Shown here in pieces: positions 44,961-54,656 of a DNA stretch of 64,000 nt. The notes under the pieces were generated by a model. The model saw only the letters and a list, made by a program, of their open reading frames with translations. It searched no databases and was not told where the DNA came from. The stretch is from Mangrovimonas sp. ST2L15. Lineage in GTDB: Bacteria; Bacteroidota; Bacteroidia; Flavobacteriales; Flavobacteriaceae. How positions within the stretch are numbered: the stretch's first letter is position 1; each line of letters begins with the position of its first letter. The stretch spans positions 234,729 to 298,728 of the forward strand of contig NZ_LBIQ01000028.1 in assembly GCF_001280515.1 (NCBI RefSeq). Direction: 5' to 3'. Position numbers and translations under genes: made by a program.

Positions 44961-47888
44961 TTAATTTCCTATGGTAAGATTTAAACCAAGAGAGAATGTT
45001 CTCGGTCTTGGATAGTTATTAAATCTATCAATACCTGGATTGGTCAATCCGGTTAGGTTCACTTCAGGATCTACCCCTTTGTAGCTTGTGAAGACCGCTA
45101 AATTCTCACCCATCAAATAAAATCGTATTTTGGAATTAGAATTCTCAAATGGCATGGTGTAGCCCACGGTTACATTTTGCAATCTGAAAAATGAAGCATC
45201 CTCGATCCAATAATCTGAAAAAGTTGGCGCCGAATTAATACCACTGCCCAAGAAATCATCTGGCACATTATATGCCGGCATTCTATTGCCATCATACAAC
45301 ATCATATTGGTCGCATTCAAGACCTCTTGTCCAAAACTTCCATAACCAGCAATACTTGCATCAAAATTCCCATAAGAAGCATTCATTCCAAAACCAATTG
45401 TAAAGTCAGGTTGCACATCCCCAATGGCTGTTTTTTCCTCACTTAAAATAAACTCTCCATTATCATCCAACCCGTAGTTCTCATACCCCCAGAAGGTACC
45501 TACCGGATAGCCTTCCTTGATGATTTGTGAAAACTGGTTTGACATTCCAGAAAGACCATGTAGGGATCCGCTATAGATGATATCTGTTTCGTAAACTTGA
45601 TTGGATAATTTTTCAATTTTTTGTTTGTTTTTAGCAAAGGTCACATTGGTATTCCAATTGAATTTATCGTTGCTTACAAGATTGGCATTTAAGGTCATTT
45701 CCAAACCTTTATTCGACAGTTCACCTACGTTGGCCAACATAGTCCCAACCAAATATGGTGGTTGTGGCACTTCATAGGTATACAACAAGTCTTCAGTATA
45801 TTTGCTATACCACTCAATGGATCCCCAAAGTCTTTGAAAAATTCTAAAGTCAACCCCAATATTTACTTGAGAAGTCGATTCCCATTTTAAATCTGGGTTA
45901 GGGTTTTGAACTGGAGAATAGGCCAAACTCCAGCTATCGGTTACAGGATCATAATAGCTATCTTGCCCGACACCTAAAATGGATAAAGACTTGTACTCAC
46001 CGATACCATCCTGGTTACCAGTAACACCATATCCTGCTCTTAATTTTAAAGTATTTAACCAAGAGGATTCATTTAAAAAACTCTCGTTGGTAATATTCCA
46101 TGCTACGGAAGCTGAAGGGAAAATACCCCATTTATTATTAGCTCCAAAACGGCTAGATCCATCTTTTCTAACGGTAGCTGTGACCATATAACGGCTATCA
46201 TAAGCATAATTAACCCTACCAAAAAAGGAAACCAAATTAGATCTTCCTCTATAGGAATAAACATCTCCAAGTCTGTAATCTTGACCAGCTCCCAAGTTGT
46301 TATAACCGAACAAATCGGTTTCAAAACCACTTCTTTGAGCCCCGAAACCTTCATAATCATTTTGAAGGAAGGAATAACCCACCATGGCATTTAAATTGCT
46401 TTTGCCAAAAGCCTTAGTATAATTTATATAGGTTTCCAATTGTGAGTTTGTATATTCTCCATATGTTTTTTGGGCATATCCATTTTCAGTCATCCCCTCC
46501 AATACGGCATACGTTGGTTTATAGGTATTTCCGTTGGTTGCGTTGTGTTCTAAAGACAAGTTCACCACGGCTTGGAAATTATTCCAGAAGTTTATTTCAG
46601 TTTTGAAATATCCGAGCAATCTGTTTCTTTTACTTTTCACCGTTCTGTTGGTCAAAATTTCAACTGGGTTTTCATACAAAGTACCTCCTACTGAAGTAAA
46701 CGCCCCATTTTCATCATGGACTGGAATGGTAGGATTCAGGTTATACGCTCTTTCAAAAATTCGGTAATCCAACGGATTCCATTCTTCCATATTGGCAAAC
46801 AACCCTATGTCAAATTTCAAAGCTTTATCCAATGCATATTGATACCCACTAATATTGGCATTAAGTCGTTGCAAATCTGTTGTTTTGACAATTCCCTCTT
46901 TGTTTAAATAACCAACAGTCCCTCTAAAACCTCCCATTTCCTGGCCGGAATTAATACTGATCGTATGGGTTTGGTTAAAGGCCGTCTGCTGCAATTCTTC
47001 TTGCCAATTGGTATCTCCTCCAAAATCAATGGCATCCGTTAAATTATTTTCTCTAACATAGGCGCGCCATTGGTTGGCTGAAAGCAAATCCAAATTATTG
47101 GATGCATAGCTCACCCCTGCAAACCCATTATAGGTAACGCTGAAACCTTTTGAGGCGCCTTTTGTTGTAATTATAATGACCCCATTGGCACCTCTAGATC
47201 CATAGATAGCGGTAGCTGAAGCATCTTTTAACACATCAATTGTTTTGATATCAGCTGGTTGAACCGTATTGATATCGACACCTGGCACCCCATCAACCAC
47301 GACTAATGGATTATTACTAGCAGTAAGTGACGTCCCTCCACGAAGTCTCAGTGAAGAACCAGTACTAGGATCACCTGTATCTTGGGTCACCACAAGACCC
47401 GAAACTCTACCTTGCAATACCTGTTCTGTGGATGTTAACGTACCTCTAGTCAAGTCTTTCTCAGAAACCGTAGAAATAGCTCCTGTTAAATCTGATTTTC
47501 GCATAGTACCATAACCAACTGCTACAATTTCAACAGCATCCAAGGCAAATGAATCTTCTTGTAAGATAACTTTCAAAGGCATACTGGTGTTTTCGGAAAT
47601 CTGTATCGTTTGAGAAACATACCCCAAATAAGATATTTCAATAGTGTTTCCTGATGTCATATCAAGTTGGAAATTCCCATCAAAATCAGTGGTCGTTCCA
47701 TTGGTGGTCCCGGCTTCAATGATAGATGCTCCCATCAAGGGCTCGCCAGTTTCATCTTGAATCTGTCCTGAAACCGACAGGTTTGTTTGCGCTTGTATGG
47801 AGGTAAAGAAGCCCAAAAGCAATACCCACAAGGCAAAGTGTATCTTAGCTTTCCTGCTTAGGAAGCTGTTTTTTGTGTCTTGATTCAT
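44961..47888 (-). CDS. susC: SusC/RagA family TonB-linked outer membrane protein
   Basis: 975-aa TonB-dependent importer. Signal peptide, then a carboxypeptidase-regulatory-like domain (SVSGQIQDETGEPLMGASI, about 39-57), TonB-box region EIVAVGYGTMRKSDLTGA, plug (RLRGGTSLTASNNPLVVVDG) and a 22-strand barrel ending PRPRTFSLGLNLTIGN. Imports oligosaccharides captured by SusD. Unusually it is third in the operon, after the DUF5004 and DUF4961 genes. Confidence 0.95.
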   Translation of the reverse strand: MNQDTKNSFLSRKAKIHFALWVLLLGFFTSIQAQTNLSVSGQIQDETGEPLMGASIIEAGTTNGTTTDFDGNFQLDMTSGNTIEISYLGYVSQTIQISENTSMPLKVILQEDSFALDAVEIVAVGYGTMRKSDLTGAISTVSEKDLTRGTLTSTEQVLQGRVSGLVVTQDTGDPSTGSSLRLRGGTSLTASNNPLVVVDGVPGVDINTVQPADIKTIDVLKDASATAIYGSRGANGVIIITTKGASKGFSVTYNGFAGVSYASNNLDLLSANQWRAYVRENNLTDAIDFGGDTNWQEELQQTAFNQTHTISINSGQEMGGFRGTVGYLNKEGIVKTTDLQRLNANISGYQYALDKALKFDIGLFANMEEWNPLDYRIFERAYNLNPTIPVHDENGAFTSVGGTLYENPVEILTNRTVKSKRNRLLGYFKTEINFWNNFQAVVNLSLEHNATNGNTYKPTYAVLEGMTENGYAQKTYGEYTNSQLETYINYTKAFGKSNLNAMVGYSFLQNDYEGFGAQRSGFETDLFGYNNLGAGQDYRLGDVYSYRGRSNLVSFFGRVNYAYDSRYMVTATVRKDGSSRFGANNKWGIFPSASVAWNITNESFLNESSWLNTLKLRAGYGVTGNQDGIGEYKSLSILGVGQDSYYDPVTDSWSLAYSPVQNPNPDLKWESTSQVNIGVDFRIFQRLWGSIEWYSKYTEDLLYTYEVPQPPYLVGTMLANVGELSNKGLEMTLNANLVSNDKFNWNTNVTFAKNKQKIEKLSNQVYETDIIYSGSLHGLSGMSNQFSQIIKEGYPVGTFWGYENYGLDDNGEFILSEEKTAIGDVQPDFTIGFGMNASYGNFDASIAGYGSFGQEVLNATNMMLYDGNRMPAYNVPDDFLGSGINSAPTFSDYWIEDASFFRLQNVTVGYTMPFENSNSKIRFYLMGENLAVFTSYKGVDPEVNLTGLTNPGIDRFNNYPRPRTFSLGLNLTIGN

Positions 47889-47910
47889 GTTATTGAATTT
47901 TATTTGCTAA

Positions 47911-48996
47911 TTAGTCTAGTGTCTTTAAAGTGATGATGGTATCAGAAATAGTATTACCCAAATTGTCTGTCACTACCACATGGATTTGATTTAGATTAGC
48001 CTCATTTTGAAGGCCTGTTGCCAGATCGACAAATCCTTTAATTTCACTAACCCCTCCGGTAAATTGGCCCGTTAAGGTTGTAGAACCGCCTGTAATGGTG
48101 TAGTTAAGCGCATTGACTCCTTGTTCATTGTTGACTCGGATTAATCCAAAAATGTCCTTTTGACTAATTTGCATAGGGAAATATCTGAACTCAGCTGGTG
48201 GTGGTGGAACATATTCGGCTGCATTAAGTACCAAATTTGGAGAGGTTCCCGCCCAATCATCTTTCACAAATAGAAAAACGATGTTATTCATGATATATCC
48301 ATCAGGAGCGGTATCATAATACACGTTGGGTATCAAATCCATTTTATAAAACCCGTTCCCCAGATCTTTCAATTTGGTTTTTTCAACGATTTCTGGAATC
48401 CAAGCTTGATACTCCTGTAAAACTTCCCAGTCGTTTAATCCGCTATGGAAATGTACACTTGTAGCATCTTCAAATCCAGCCACCAAATTGGAATTGAACA
48501 AGATACTCAAGCCATCAGTAAAAGTTGGCTCAGTAGGATACGACCGTATCATTTCATCAGCTGTATAAAAAGAATTAAACGGCGTATAGGATACATTGGC
48601 CACATCTGTTTGCTTGGTCCCTGCCTGATCTTTTAAACGAAACCAAAAACCAGCACTAGCTGCAATATCTTCTGCTGTCATAGAAAAGTATTCCGTAGGC
48701 GTCAGGGTAAAGCTCCATATCATGTTGCCCTCATTGGTAAGGTGTGCAAATTCTGAAGAGTTCTCCCAATTGCCTGCATCCGGTTCAGAAGGTGACCAGA
48801 TCCAAATGTATACTTCTTCTTCTGGGCTAAAAGAGGTGGTTGACAGGTCAAAATACCAAGTCACCTCCTCATCATAATTATAAATAACAGGATACGACCA
48901 AATATCACCAATGGTTCCTACTTCTTCCTGAGCGCTCAGACTATGAAACATGGAAGAGAAAACCATCATGATCAGGATGTAAAAAATCTTTTTCAT
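47911..48996 (-). CDS. DUF4961-type surface/periplasmic protein
   Basis: 361 aa with signal peptide (MKKIFYILIMMVFSSMFHSLSA). Two beta-sandwich-like regions; the first, YDEEVTWYFDLSTTSFSPEEEVYIW-like segment near 40-64, resembles DUF4961 proteins that accompany SusCD pairs and probably bind glycan in the manner of SusE/F. It lacks a lipoprotein Cys, so anchoring is unclear. Lies between DUF5004 and susC. Confidence 0.7.
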   Translation of the reverse strand: MKKIFYILIMMVFSSMFHSLSAQEEVGTIGDIWSYPVIYNYDEEVTWYFDLSTTSFSPEEEVYIWIWSPSEPDAGNWENSSEFAHLTNEGNMIWSFTLTPTEYFSMTAEDIAASAGFWFRLKDQAGTKQTDVANVSYTPFNSFYTADEMIRSYPTEPTFTDGLSILFNSNLVAGFEDATSVHFHSGLNDWEVLQEYQAWIPEIVEKTKLKDLGNGFYKMDLIPNVYYDTAPDGYIMNNIVFLFVKDDWAGTSPNLVLNAAEYVPPPPAEFRYFPMQISQKDIFGLIRVNNEQGVNALNYTITGGSTTLTGQFTGGVSEIKGFVDLATGLQNEANLNQIHVVVTDNLGNTISDTIITLKTLD

Positions 48997-49001
48997 TTTG
49001 A

Positions 49002-49520
49002 TTAGTTTGAAGTTAGTTTGAAAATGTAGGTAATGAATGGTGCTCCACCTGAGATACGTTGTAATTGCACTTCCATTTGATTGTTACTTCCTGGAACAGA
49101 AGTCACGTTCAAAGTTTCAAGCAACTGAGTTCTTTGCGCATCATCATACAGAAAAATCTTAGCGGGATGTGGCGTTGTTAATTGAAAATCGGTGCTTAAT
49201 CGCCAATACCCACTAGGAGGAAACAATAAAGGCACATCACCTAAAACCTCATAAGTTGTTGGTTCATTTTGATCATTCACCTCCAGATTCATTTGAAAGG
49301 TATCATAATTAAACCATGAGCCTATATTCTGCTCATTTGGTTCAATCCCGTTTGCCTTGGCAAATTCATCAACCATTTTAAGATTGGTTAACGTCCAAGA
49401 ACCGTTTACCTTTTCGTAAAGTGTAATGGGAGGTGTATATGAACCATCGTCGTTTGAATTGCAACTTCCGAAGATCATAATCACTACCACTGCCATCAGA
49501 AAGAATTTTAGTGATTTCAT
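49002..49520 (-). CDS. DUF5004-like lipoprotein
   Basis: 172 aa. Lipoprotein signal ending MIFGSCNSN, then VNGSWTLTNLKMVDEF and a lipocalin-like beta-rich body. Proteins of this kind are frequent members of SusCD loci, likely glycan binding. First gene of the minus-strand polysaccharide operon and thus closest to the divergent regulator. Confidence 0.7.
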   Translation of the reverse strand: MKSLKFFLMAVVVIMIFGSCNSNDDGSYTPPITLYEKVNGSWTLTNLKMVDEFAKANGIEPNEQNIGSWFNYDTFQMNLEVNDQNEPTTYEVLGDVPLLFPPSGYWRLSTDFQLTTPHPAKIFLYDDAQRTQLLETLNVTSVPGSNNQMEVQLQRISGGAPFITYIFKLTSN

Positions 49521-49680
49521 AAATTAATTAGTTAAAATTTGTAGTTTGAAGATTAGTGTTACGAAGTTATAGGGGCACAGAAGTCAAAAAAAATGATAAA
49601 GACAAAATCTAAATAATACAAAGCCTAAATAATACTTAACTTCCTGATTAAAAACTTTTTAAATTTATTTTCGTAATGGA

Positions 49681-49718
49681 AAAATCTAGAAAAAATATAG
49701 ATAATTTTTCTAGATTTT
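49681..49718. promoter_or_regulatory. 14-bp perfect inverted repeat between polysaccharide operon and its regulator
   Basis: AAAATCTAGAAAAA (49681-49694) and its exact complement (49705-49718) with a 10-base spacer. It lies in the 330-base gap between divergent genes, so it is unlikely to be a terminator and is a candidate operator. The rest of the gap (49521-49850) is AT-rich with no gene. Confidence 0.5.
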
Positions 49719-49850
49719 CACCCCTGCAATTAAGGAATGCGCAATAAAACACCATACATTTTAACCAAAAAGAATATATTTGGTTGTTTTTTTTCAATTA
49801 ATCAATTATCAACTCTTTTTTTTGAATATTTACTAATCCCCTGAAATCAA

Positions 49851-51455
49851 ATGAAAATCCGTCAATGTTTCCTCCTTCTCCTATTGATTTTCAGTCTTCC
49901 TACATGTGGTCAAAAAATGGAAGCTATTTTAGATAGTTTAGATCTCGAGATTTCTAAGAACAAATTATATGTAAGCCAGAAGTATGATACGATTAACACC
50001 TTAAAAAGGGAGTTGGGGAAATATGTTTTAAGTGGCGACCACCAAAATTTATATCACTATTATTTAAAACTATTTGAAGAGTACCGGACTTTCAAATATG
50101 ATTCGGCCTACTACTATTTGGAACAGTCCAAAAAAGAAGCCATCACTTTAAATGAATCTCAGTTTTTGTCCAGTTCCAAAATCAAAGAAGGATTTATTTT
50201 GCTTTCATCGGGACTATTCAAAGAAGCTTTAGATACACTAAATAGCATTCAACCTACTACTCTAAATAAAGCCAATCTTTCAGAATATTACTCGGTAAAA
50301 GCAAGAACCTTTTACGATTTGGCCGATTACAATCGGGATCCACGATTTAATTTGGACTATATTAAAAAAGGCAATCTTTTTCTAGACGAAGCTTTGAAAT
50401 ACATAGACCCAAATACCAATGAATATTGGTCCACAGAGAGCCTTCGGCGCATGAAGCAACAAGACTGGAAAGGTGCCGAATTTGCTTTTAACTATTGGCT
50501 TAAAAATTATGACCTCCCATCAAAATACTACGGAATAGCTACTTCCAGTTTGGGATATATCTATCGTGAAAGAGGTTTTCAGGAAAAGTCAATAGAATAT
50601 TTAGCCTATGCCGCTATTGCAGACATAAAGCATGCCACTAAAGAGACCGTGGCCATAAGAAACTTGGCCAACGAACTTTTTAAAATGGGCCAATTAAAAA
50701 AGGCGAATGAATATATAGGAATTGCTATGGAAGATGCTACTTTTTACAATGCCCGTCATAGAAAAATTGAAATTTCCACCATCCTTCCTATCATAGAAAA
50801 AGCCCAATTAAACAAGGTAGAAGGCCATAATAAAATCTTGAAACAAGTTGTATGGCTTTTATCGATCCTTACTCTAATAATCATTATTTTCCTAGTGGTT
50901 ATTTTCAAACAATTAAAAGCTAAAAACCAAGCCCGGAAAGAAATTTCAAAATCATACAAAGAACTTCAAAAACTGAATTTAATGACCAAGGAGGCTGATG
51001 CCATCAAGCAGGTTTATTTAGCCTATTTTATAAATGCCACCTCCAATTTTCTTAATAAAATGGGATCCTTACAAAAATCCATCACCCAACAGGTCATTGC
51101 CAAAAGATATGATAACATCTTGACGGTTGTAAAACGATTTGACGCCAAAGAAGAGAGGCACCAACTATTACATCAATTTGACGAGATTTTCTTGAAACTG
51201 TTCCCAACCTATCTGGATGAATACAACCAGTTATTCCCTGAACACGAAAAAACTATCATAAAAAAAGGAGAGTTATTGAATACCGATACACGCCTTTTCG
51301 CCCTGATTAGATTGGGAATTACCGACCCCAATCAAATTGCAGAATTTTTAGACCTATCCATAACTACGATTTACACATACAAAACCAAAGCAAAAAGCAA
51401 ATCCAATTTCAAAGACACCTTTGAATCTAAAATCATGGAAATCAAATCCATTTAA
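49851..51455 (+). CDS. DUF6377-family membrane-bound transcriptional regulator
   Basis: 534 aa. Signal-like N-terminus, then tetratricopeptide-like helices (about 40-320), one transmembrane segment ([20 protein letters not shown], about 330-349), a coiled coil and a C-terminal HTH ([28 protein letters not shown]). This periplasmic-sensor/membrane/cytoplasmic-HTH layout is that of SusR-like and DUF6377 regulators. It is divergent from the SusCD operon and probably controls it. Confidence 0.85.
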   Translation: MKIRQCFLLLLLIFSLPTCGQKMEAILDSLDLEISKNKLYVSQKYDTINTLKRELGKYVLSGDHQNLYHYYLKLFEEYRTFKYDSAYYYLEQSKKEAITLNESQFLSSSKIKEGFILLSSGLFKEALDTLNSIQPTTLNKANLSEYYSVKARTFYDLADYNRDPRFNLDYIKKGNLFLDEALKYIDPNTNEYWSTESLRRMKQQDWKGAEFAFNYWLKNYDLPSKYYGIATSSLGYIYRERGFQEKSIEYLAYAAIADIKHATKETVAIRNLANELFKMGQLKKANEYIGIAMEDATFYNARHRKIEISTILPIIEKAQLNKVEGHNKILKQVVWLLSILTLIIIIFLVVIFKQLKAKNQARKEISKSYKELQKLNLMTKEADAIKQVYLAYFINATSNFLNKMGSLQKSITQQVIAKRYDNILTVVKRFDAKEERHQLLHQFDEIFLKLFPTYLDEYNQLFPEHEKTIIKKGELLNTDTRLFALIRLGITDPNQIAEFLDLSITTIYTYKTKAKSKSNFKDTFESKIMEIKSI

Positions 51456-51534
51456 ATTTTCGACGGGAATAATAAATGTAGAAACGTGGCATCTTTTTGT
51501 ATCTTTAAAAGAACGGATTATTTAAACCTTTGTG

Positions 51535-51927
51535 ATGCATCCAGATATTCATTCTTATAATCAATCCAAATCCAGTCCAGAAAAGGATATTTGTCAGTTG
51601 CTAGCTGAAAGGATAGATACTTCTTTAACAGAAGCTGAAAGTAAAATTTGGCATGCACACCCTGTTTGGTTTATCAATGGCAATCCTATTGTAGGTTATA
51701 GCCAGTTAAAGGCTGGCATCCGGCTGATGTTTTGGAGCGGCGCCAGTTTTTCAGAACCCAGTCCGCCTGACAAAGGCAAAAAATTCAAGGATGCTTCCAT
51801 CACCTATTCGCTGCCTCAGGACATTGTTTGGGAAGATTTCGACCATTGGATTCAGCAATCCAAAATCATTCAGTGGGATTATAAAAACATTGTTAAACGC
51901 AAAGGAAAACTTGAACGCCTAAAATAA
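51535..51927 (+). CDS. DUF1801 domain-containing protein
   Basis: About 130 aa. SLTEAESKIWHAHPVWFINGNPIVGYSQLKAG is typical of YdhG/DUF1801 proteins (iron-chaperone-like fold, function unclear); here the segment is quoted in parts: KIWHAHPVWFINGNPIVGY. The ATG at 51535 is preferred over the adjacent GTG. Followed 5 bases later by an SRPBCC gene. Confidence 0.85.
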   Translation: MHPDIHSYNQSKSSPEKDICQLLAERIDTSLTEAESKIWHAHPVWFINGNPIVGYSQLKAGIRLMFWSGASFSEPSPPDKGKKFKDASITYSLPQDIVWEDFDHWIQQSKIIQWDYKNIVKRKGKLERLK

Positions 51928-51932
51928 TTCAT

Positions 51933-52349
51933 ATGGAAAAAATAACCATTCAAACCGCCATTCCTTCCGATTTAAAAACGGTTTGGGAAGCATATACGAG
52001 TCCTGAGCATATTGTCAACTGGAATTTTGCTTCAGATGATTGGTGTTGTCCGGCAGCAGAAAATGACCTAAAAGTAGGTGGCACTTATTTTGCCAGAATG
52101 GAAGCAAAAGATGGTAGTTTTGGCTTTGACTTTAAGGCCATTTATTCCCATGTCGATCCGCAGTCATCTCTAACTTATAAATTGGAAGATGGTCGTGACG
52201 TAAAAACATCGTTTGAAAGAGATTCTCAAGGTGTCATTGTCACTACTGTTTTTGATCCGGAAAGCCAAAATCCTATCGATATGCAACGAGATGGTTGGCA
52301 AGCCATCTTAAATCAATTTAAATCTTATGTCTCCAGTTTGAAAGGGTAG
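51933..52349 (+). CDS. SRPBCC/AHSA1 domain protein
   Basis: 138 aa with the START-like fold hallmarks: IQTAIPSDLKTVWEAYTSPE at the N-terminus, VNWNFASDDWCCP, GGTYFARMEA, and a C-terminal helix DGWQAILNQFKSYV. Family members bind small hydrophobic ligands or the Hsp90 ATPase. Function here is unknown. Part of a run of small plus-strand genes before the ars operon. Confidence 0.87.
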   Translation: MEKITIQTAIPSDLKTVWEAYTSPEHIVNWNFASDDWCCPAAENDLKVGGTYFARMEAKDGSFGFDFKAIYSHVDPQSSLTYKLEDGRDVKTSFERDSQGVIVTTVFDPESQNPIDMQRDGWQAILNQFKSYVSSLKG

Positions 52350-52421
52350 CCTGATCAATAATGAACTCAACATTTCATTAAAAATCCTATCTTGCCTTAT
52401 AGAATAACTAACTAAAAAAAG

Positions 52422-52847
52422 ATGAATCCGAAACTTAGAAATGTATTAGCCGTCATAGCCGGATGGTTTGTAGGAAGTATTGTCAACATGGGACTGGTAA
52501 GCACAGGCCACGGTGTTTACCCCATTCCAGGAATTGATCCCAATGATATGGAAGCCTTGGCAGAGATAATGCCTACCCTGGAGTCTAAATATTTTCTATT
52601 CCCATTTTTAGCCCATGCTATTGGGACTTTGGCTGGAGCCTTTGTTGCTGCCCTAATTGCTCAAGGAAACAAAATGAGATTGGCCATGATAGTTGGAGCC
52701 TTGTTTTTTATTGGTGGTATTCTTGTCAATTTTATGATTATGGGACCTATGTGGTTTACGGCAACCGATTTATTATTAGCCTATTTCCCTATGGCTTGGT
52801 TGGGTGGAAAAATAGGTGTCGTCATTTCAAAAAAGAAAACTGCTTAA
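52422..52847 (+). CDS. Small integral membrane protein
   Basis: 141 aa with four predicted helices: VLAVIAGWFVGSIVNMGLV, FLFPFLAHAIGTLAGAFVAALI, LAMIVGALFFIGGILVNFMI and DLLLAYFPMAWLGGKIGVVI. No named family recognised. It lies between the SRPBCC and VOC genes. Confidence 0.8.
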   Translation: MNPKLRNVLAVIAGWFVGSIVNMGLVSTGHGVYPIPGIDPNDMEALAEIMPTLESKYFLFPFLAHAIGTLAGAFVAALIAQGNKMRLAMIVGALFFIGGILVNFMIMGPMWFTATDLLLAYFPMAWLGGKIGVVISKKKTA

Positions 52848-52850
52848 GTT

Positions 52851-53207
52851 TTGTTAACGCATATTCACCCCAAACTTCCCATGCGGTCTAAGGAAAAGAC
52901 CAAAACTTTCTATGTGGATGGTCTTGGTTTTAAACCCTTGGGAAAACACGATTATCCAGGTTACTTAATGCTCGAAAGGGACCTCATTGAAATTCACTTC
53001 TTTGAATTCGCAACATTGAATCCCAAGGAAAATTATGGACAAGTCTATATTCGTGTTAAAGATATTGATGCCTTTTATAATGATCTGCTTCAGAAGAATA
53101 TAAACATTCACCCGAATGGAAATCTGGAAATCAAACCATGGGGGCAAAAGGAATTTTCCCTATTGGATCCAGATTCCAATTTATTAACCTTCGGAGAAGC
53201 CATTTAA
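52851..53207 (+). CDS. VOC family (glyoxalase/bleomycin-resistance-like) protein
   Basis: 118 aa single VOC module. IHPKLPMRSKEKTKTFYVDG (about 5-24), LIEIHFFEF and FSLLDPDSNLLTFGE are typical of bleomycin-binding or fosfomycin-like proteins. The start is a TTG four bases after the upstream stop; no ATG fits the expected N-terminus. Substrate unknown. Confidence 0.82.
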   Translation: MLTHIHPKLPMRSKEKTKTFYVDGLGFKPLGKHDYPGYLMLERDLIEIHFFEFATLNPKENYGQVYIRVKDIDAFYNDLLQKNINIHPNGNLEIKPWGQKEFSLLDPDSNLLTFGEAI

Positions 53208-53276
53208 ATCATTTTTTTTCAAAACTATTTGCCCGTTATTGTATTTAATCGTAATATTGCAATAAAGCAATAATTA

Positions 53277-53606
53277 ATGGGTATTACCAAAACAGAAATA
53301 TTTACCGAAGAACAAAACACCTTAGCTCAGTTTGCTAAAGTCATTGGGCATCCTGCCCGTGTAGCCATTCTTCAATACCTTTTCAAACTCAACGCTTGTG
53401 TTTGTGGCGATTTGGTTGAGGAAATTGGATTGGCTCAACCTACTATTTCCCAACATTTAAAAGAATTGAAAAATGTAGGCCTTATCAAAGGCAATGTGGA
53501 AGGCACTAGTGTTTGCTATTGCATAGACATGGATCAATGGCAAAAAATGGCTCATATAATGACACATTTTTTAAACCAAGAACTACCCAAAACAAATTGT
53601 TGCTAA
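53277..53606 (+). CDS. arsR: ArsR family transcriptional regulator
   Basis: 109 aa winged-helix repressor. AKVIGHPARVAILQYL and QPTISQHLKELKNVGLI form the HTH. The As(III)-sensing CxC is in NACVCGDLVEE (about 39-49), with a C-terminal Cys pair (TNCC). First gene of the arsenic operon; expected to bind its own promoter in the gap 53208-53276. Confidence 0.93.
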   Translation: MGITKTEIFTEEQNTLAQFAKVIGHPARVAILQYLFKLNACVCGDLVEEIGLAQPTISQHLKELKNVGLIKGNVEGTSVCYCIDMDQWQKMAHIMTHFLNQELPKTNCC

Positions 53607-53630
53607 AAAAATTTAATCCCTTTCATCGTA

Positions 53631-53670
53631 TTATTACAATTAACATCAAGTTATTACAATTAACATTAAG
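53631..53670 (+). repeat. 20-bp tandem duplication
   Basis: TTATTACAATTAACATCAAG (53631-53650) is repeated immediately with one change (C to T) at 53651-53670, between arsR and the DUF6428 gene and just before its ATG. Confidence 0.9.
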
Positions 53671-53674
53671 ACAG

Positions 53675-54148
53675 ATGACATTAAATCAAGTAAAAACAGC
53701 TTTAGAGCATTTAGAAACCCTTTCCTTCCAATTACCTAATGGAGATTTGGTTCCTAGTCATTTTCACGTAACTGAAATAGGAAAAATCGCCAAACACTTT
53801 ATTGATTGTGGCGGAACCGTGAGAAATGAAACCGTAGTAAATTTCCAACTTTGGAATGCGAACGATTATGATCACCGACTGCACCCTGAAAAACTGGTAC
53901 ATATCATTCAATTATCAGAAAAAGCCTTGGGCATAGAGGATTGGGAAGTTGAAGTTGAATATCAAGGAGAAACCATCCAAAAATTCGGATTGGACTTTGA
54001 TGGGACCAGCTTTTTGTTAACCACCAAGCAAACAGATTGTTTGGCCAAGGATAAGTGTGGCATTCCTGCTCCGGCTTCCAAACCCAAAATCAAACTTTCA
54101 GAATTACAAAGTAGCTCTTGTTGCGAACCCGGTTCTGGCTGTTGTTAA
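53675..54148 (+). CDS. DUF6428 family protein of the arsenic operon
   Basis: 157 aa. Start at 53675 (MTLNQVK) is chosen because the longer frame overlaps arsR. The body (LPNGDLVPSHFHVTEIGKI and a GGTVRNETVVNFQLW stretch) is typical of DUF6428. The C-terminus is very Cys-rich (SSCCEPGSGCC), a plausible arsenite-binding tail. Function unknown, but neighbours argue for arsenic handling. Confidence 0.8.
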   Translation: MTLNQVKTALEHLETLSFQLPNGDLVPSHFHVTEIGKIAKHFIDCGGTVRNETVVNFQLWNANDYDHRLHPEKLVHIIQLSEKALGIEDWEVEVEYQGETIQKFGLDFDGTSFLLTTKQTDCLAKDKCGIPAPASKPKIKLSELQSSSCCEPGSGCC

Positions 54149-54157
54149 ACCATATTC

Positions 54158-54646
54158 ATGAATTTTCGTTCCATTGACAAGCATAATTATCCGCAGGTAG
54201 CTGACATTTACCAAATGGGCATCCAAACAGGAATAGCTACTTTTGAAACAGAAGTTCCATCCTATGAACTTTGGGATAGCAAACACTTGCCATTTTGCAG
54301 GCTCACCTTAAATCAAGGAGACCAAGTTATTGGGTGGGCCGCATTATCAGCAGTTTCCTCCCGAGAAGTTTATGGTGGTGTAGCTGAAGTGAGTATTTAT
54401 GTGCATCCTGATTTCCATGGAAATCATGCGGGAACCCAATTACTAAACCATCTTATCTCTGAAAGCGAAACGCACCATATTTGGACCCTACAATGCGGAA
54501 TTATGGAAGAGAACAAAGCTAGCATAGCATTGCATAAAAAATGTGGTTTCCGGGAAATAGGTTACAGAGAGCGCATAGGCTGTCTTCATGGTCAATGGAA
54601 AAACAATATCATTTTAGAAAGACGAAGTCCTAAAATAGGCATTTAA
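54158..54646 (+). CDS. arsN: GNAT acetyltransferase, ArsN/phosphinothricin-type
   Basis: 162 aa GNAT protein of the PAT family: YQMGIQTGIATFETEVPS (about 19-36), RLTLNQGDQVIGWAALS, EVSIYVHPDFHGNHAGTQLL acyl-CoA loop, and CGFREIGYRERIG near the C-terminus. In ars operons such enzymes (ArsN1) acetylate the arsenic antibiotic arsinothricin, as well as phosphinothricin; assignment rests on family plus context. Confidence 0.75.
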   Translation: MNFRSIDKHNYPQVADIYQMGIQTGIATFETEVPSYELWDSKHLPFCRLTLNQGDQVIGWAALSAVSSREVYGGVAEVSIYVHPDFHGNHAGTQLLNHLISESETHHIWTLQCGIMEENKASIALHKKCGFREIGYRERIGCLHGQWKNNIILERRSPKIGI

Positions 54647-54656
54647 TTTACCAACA

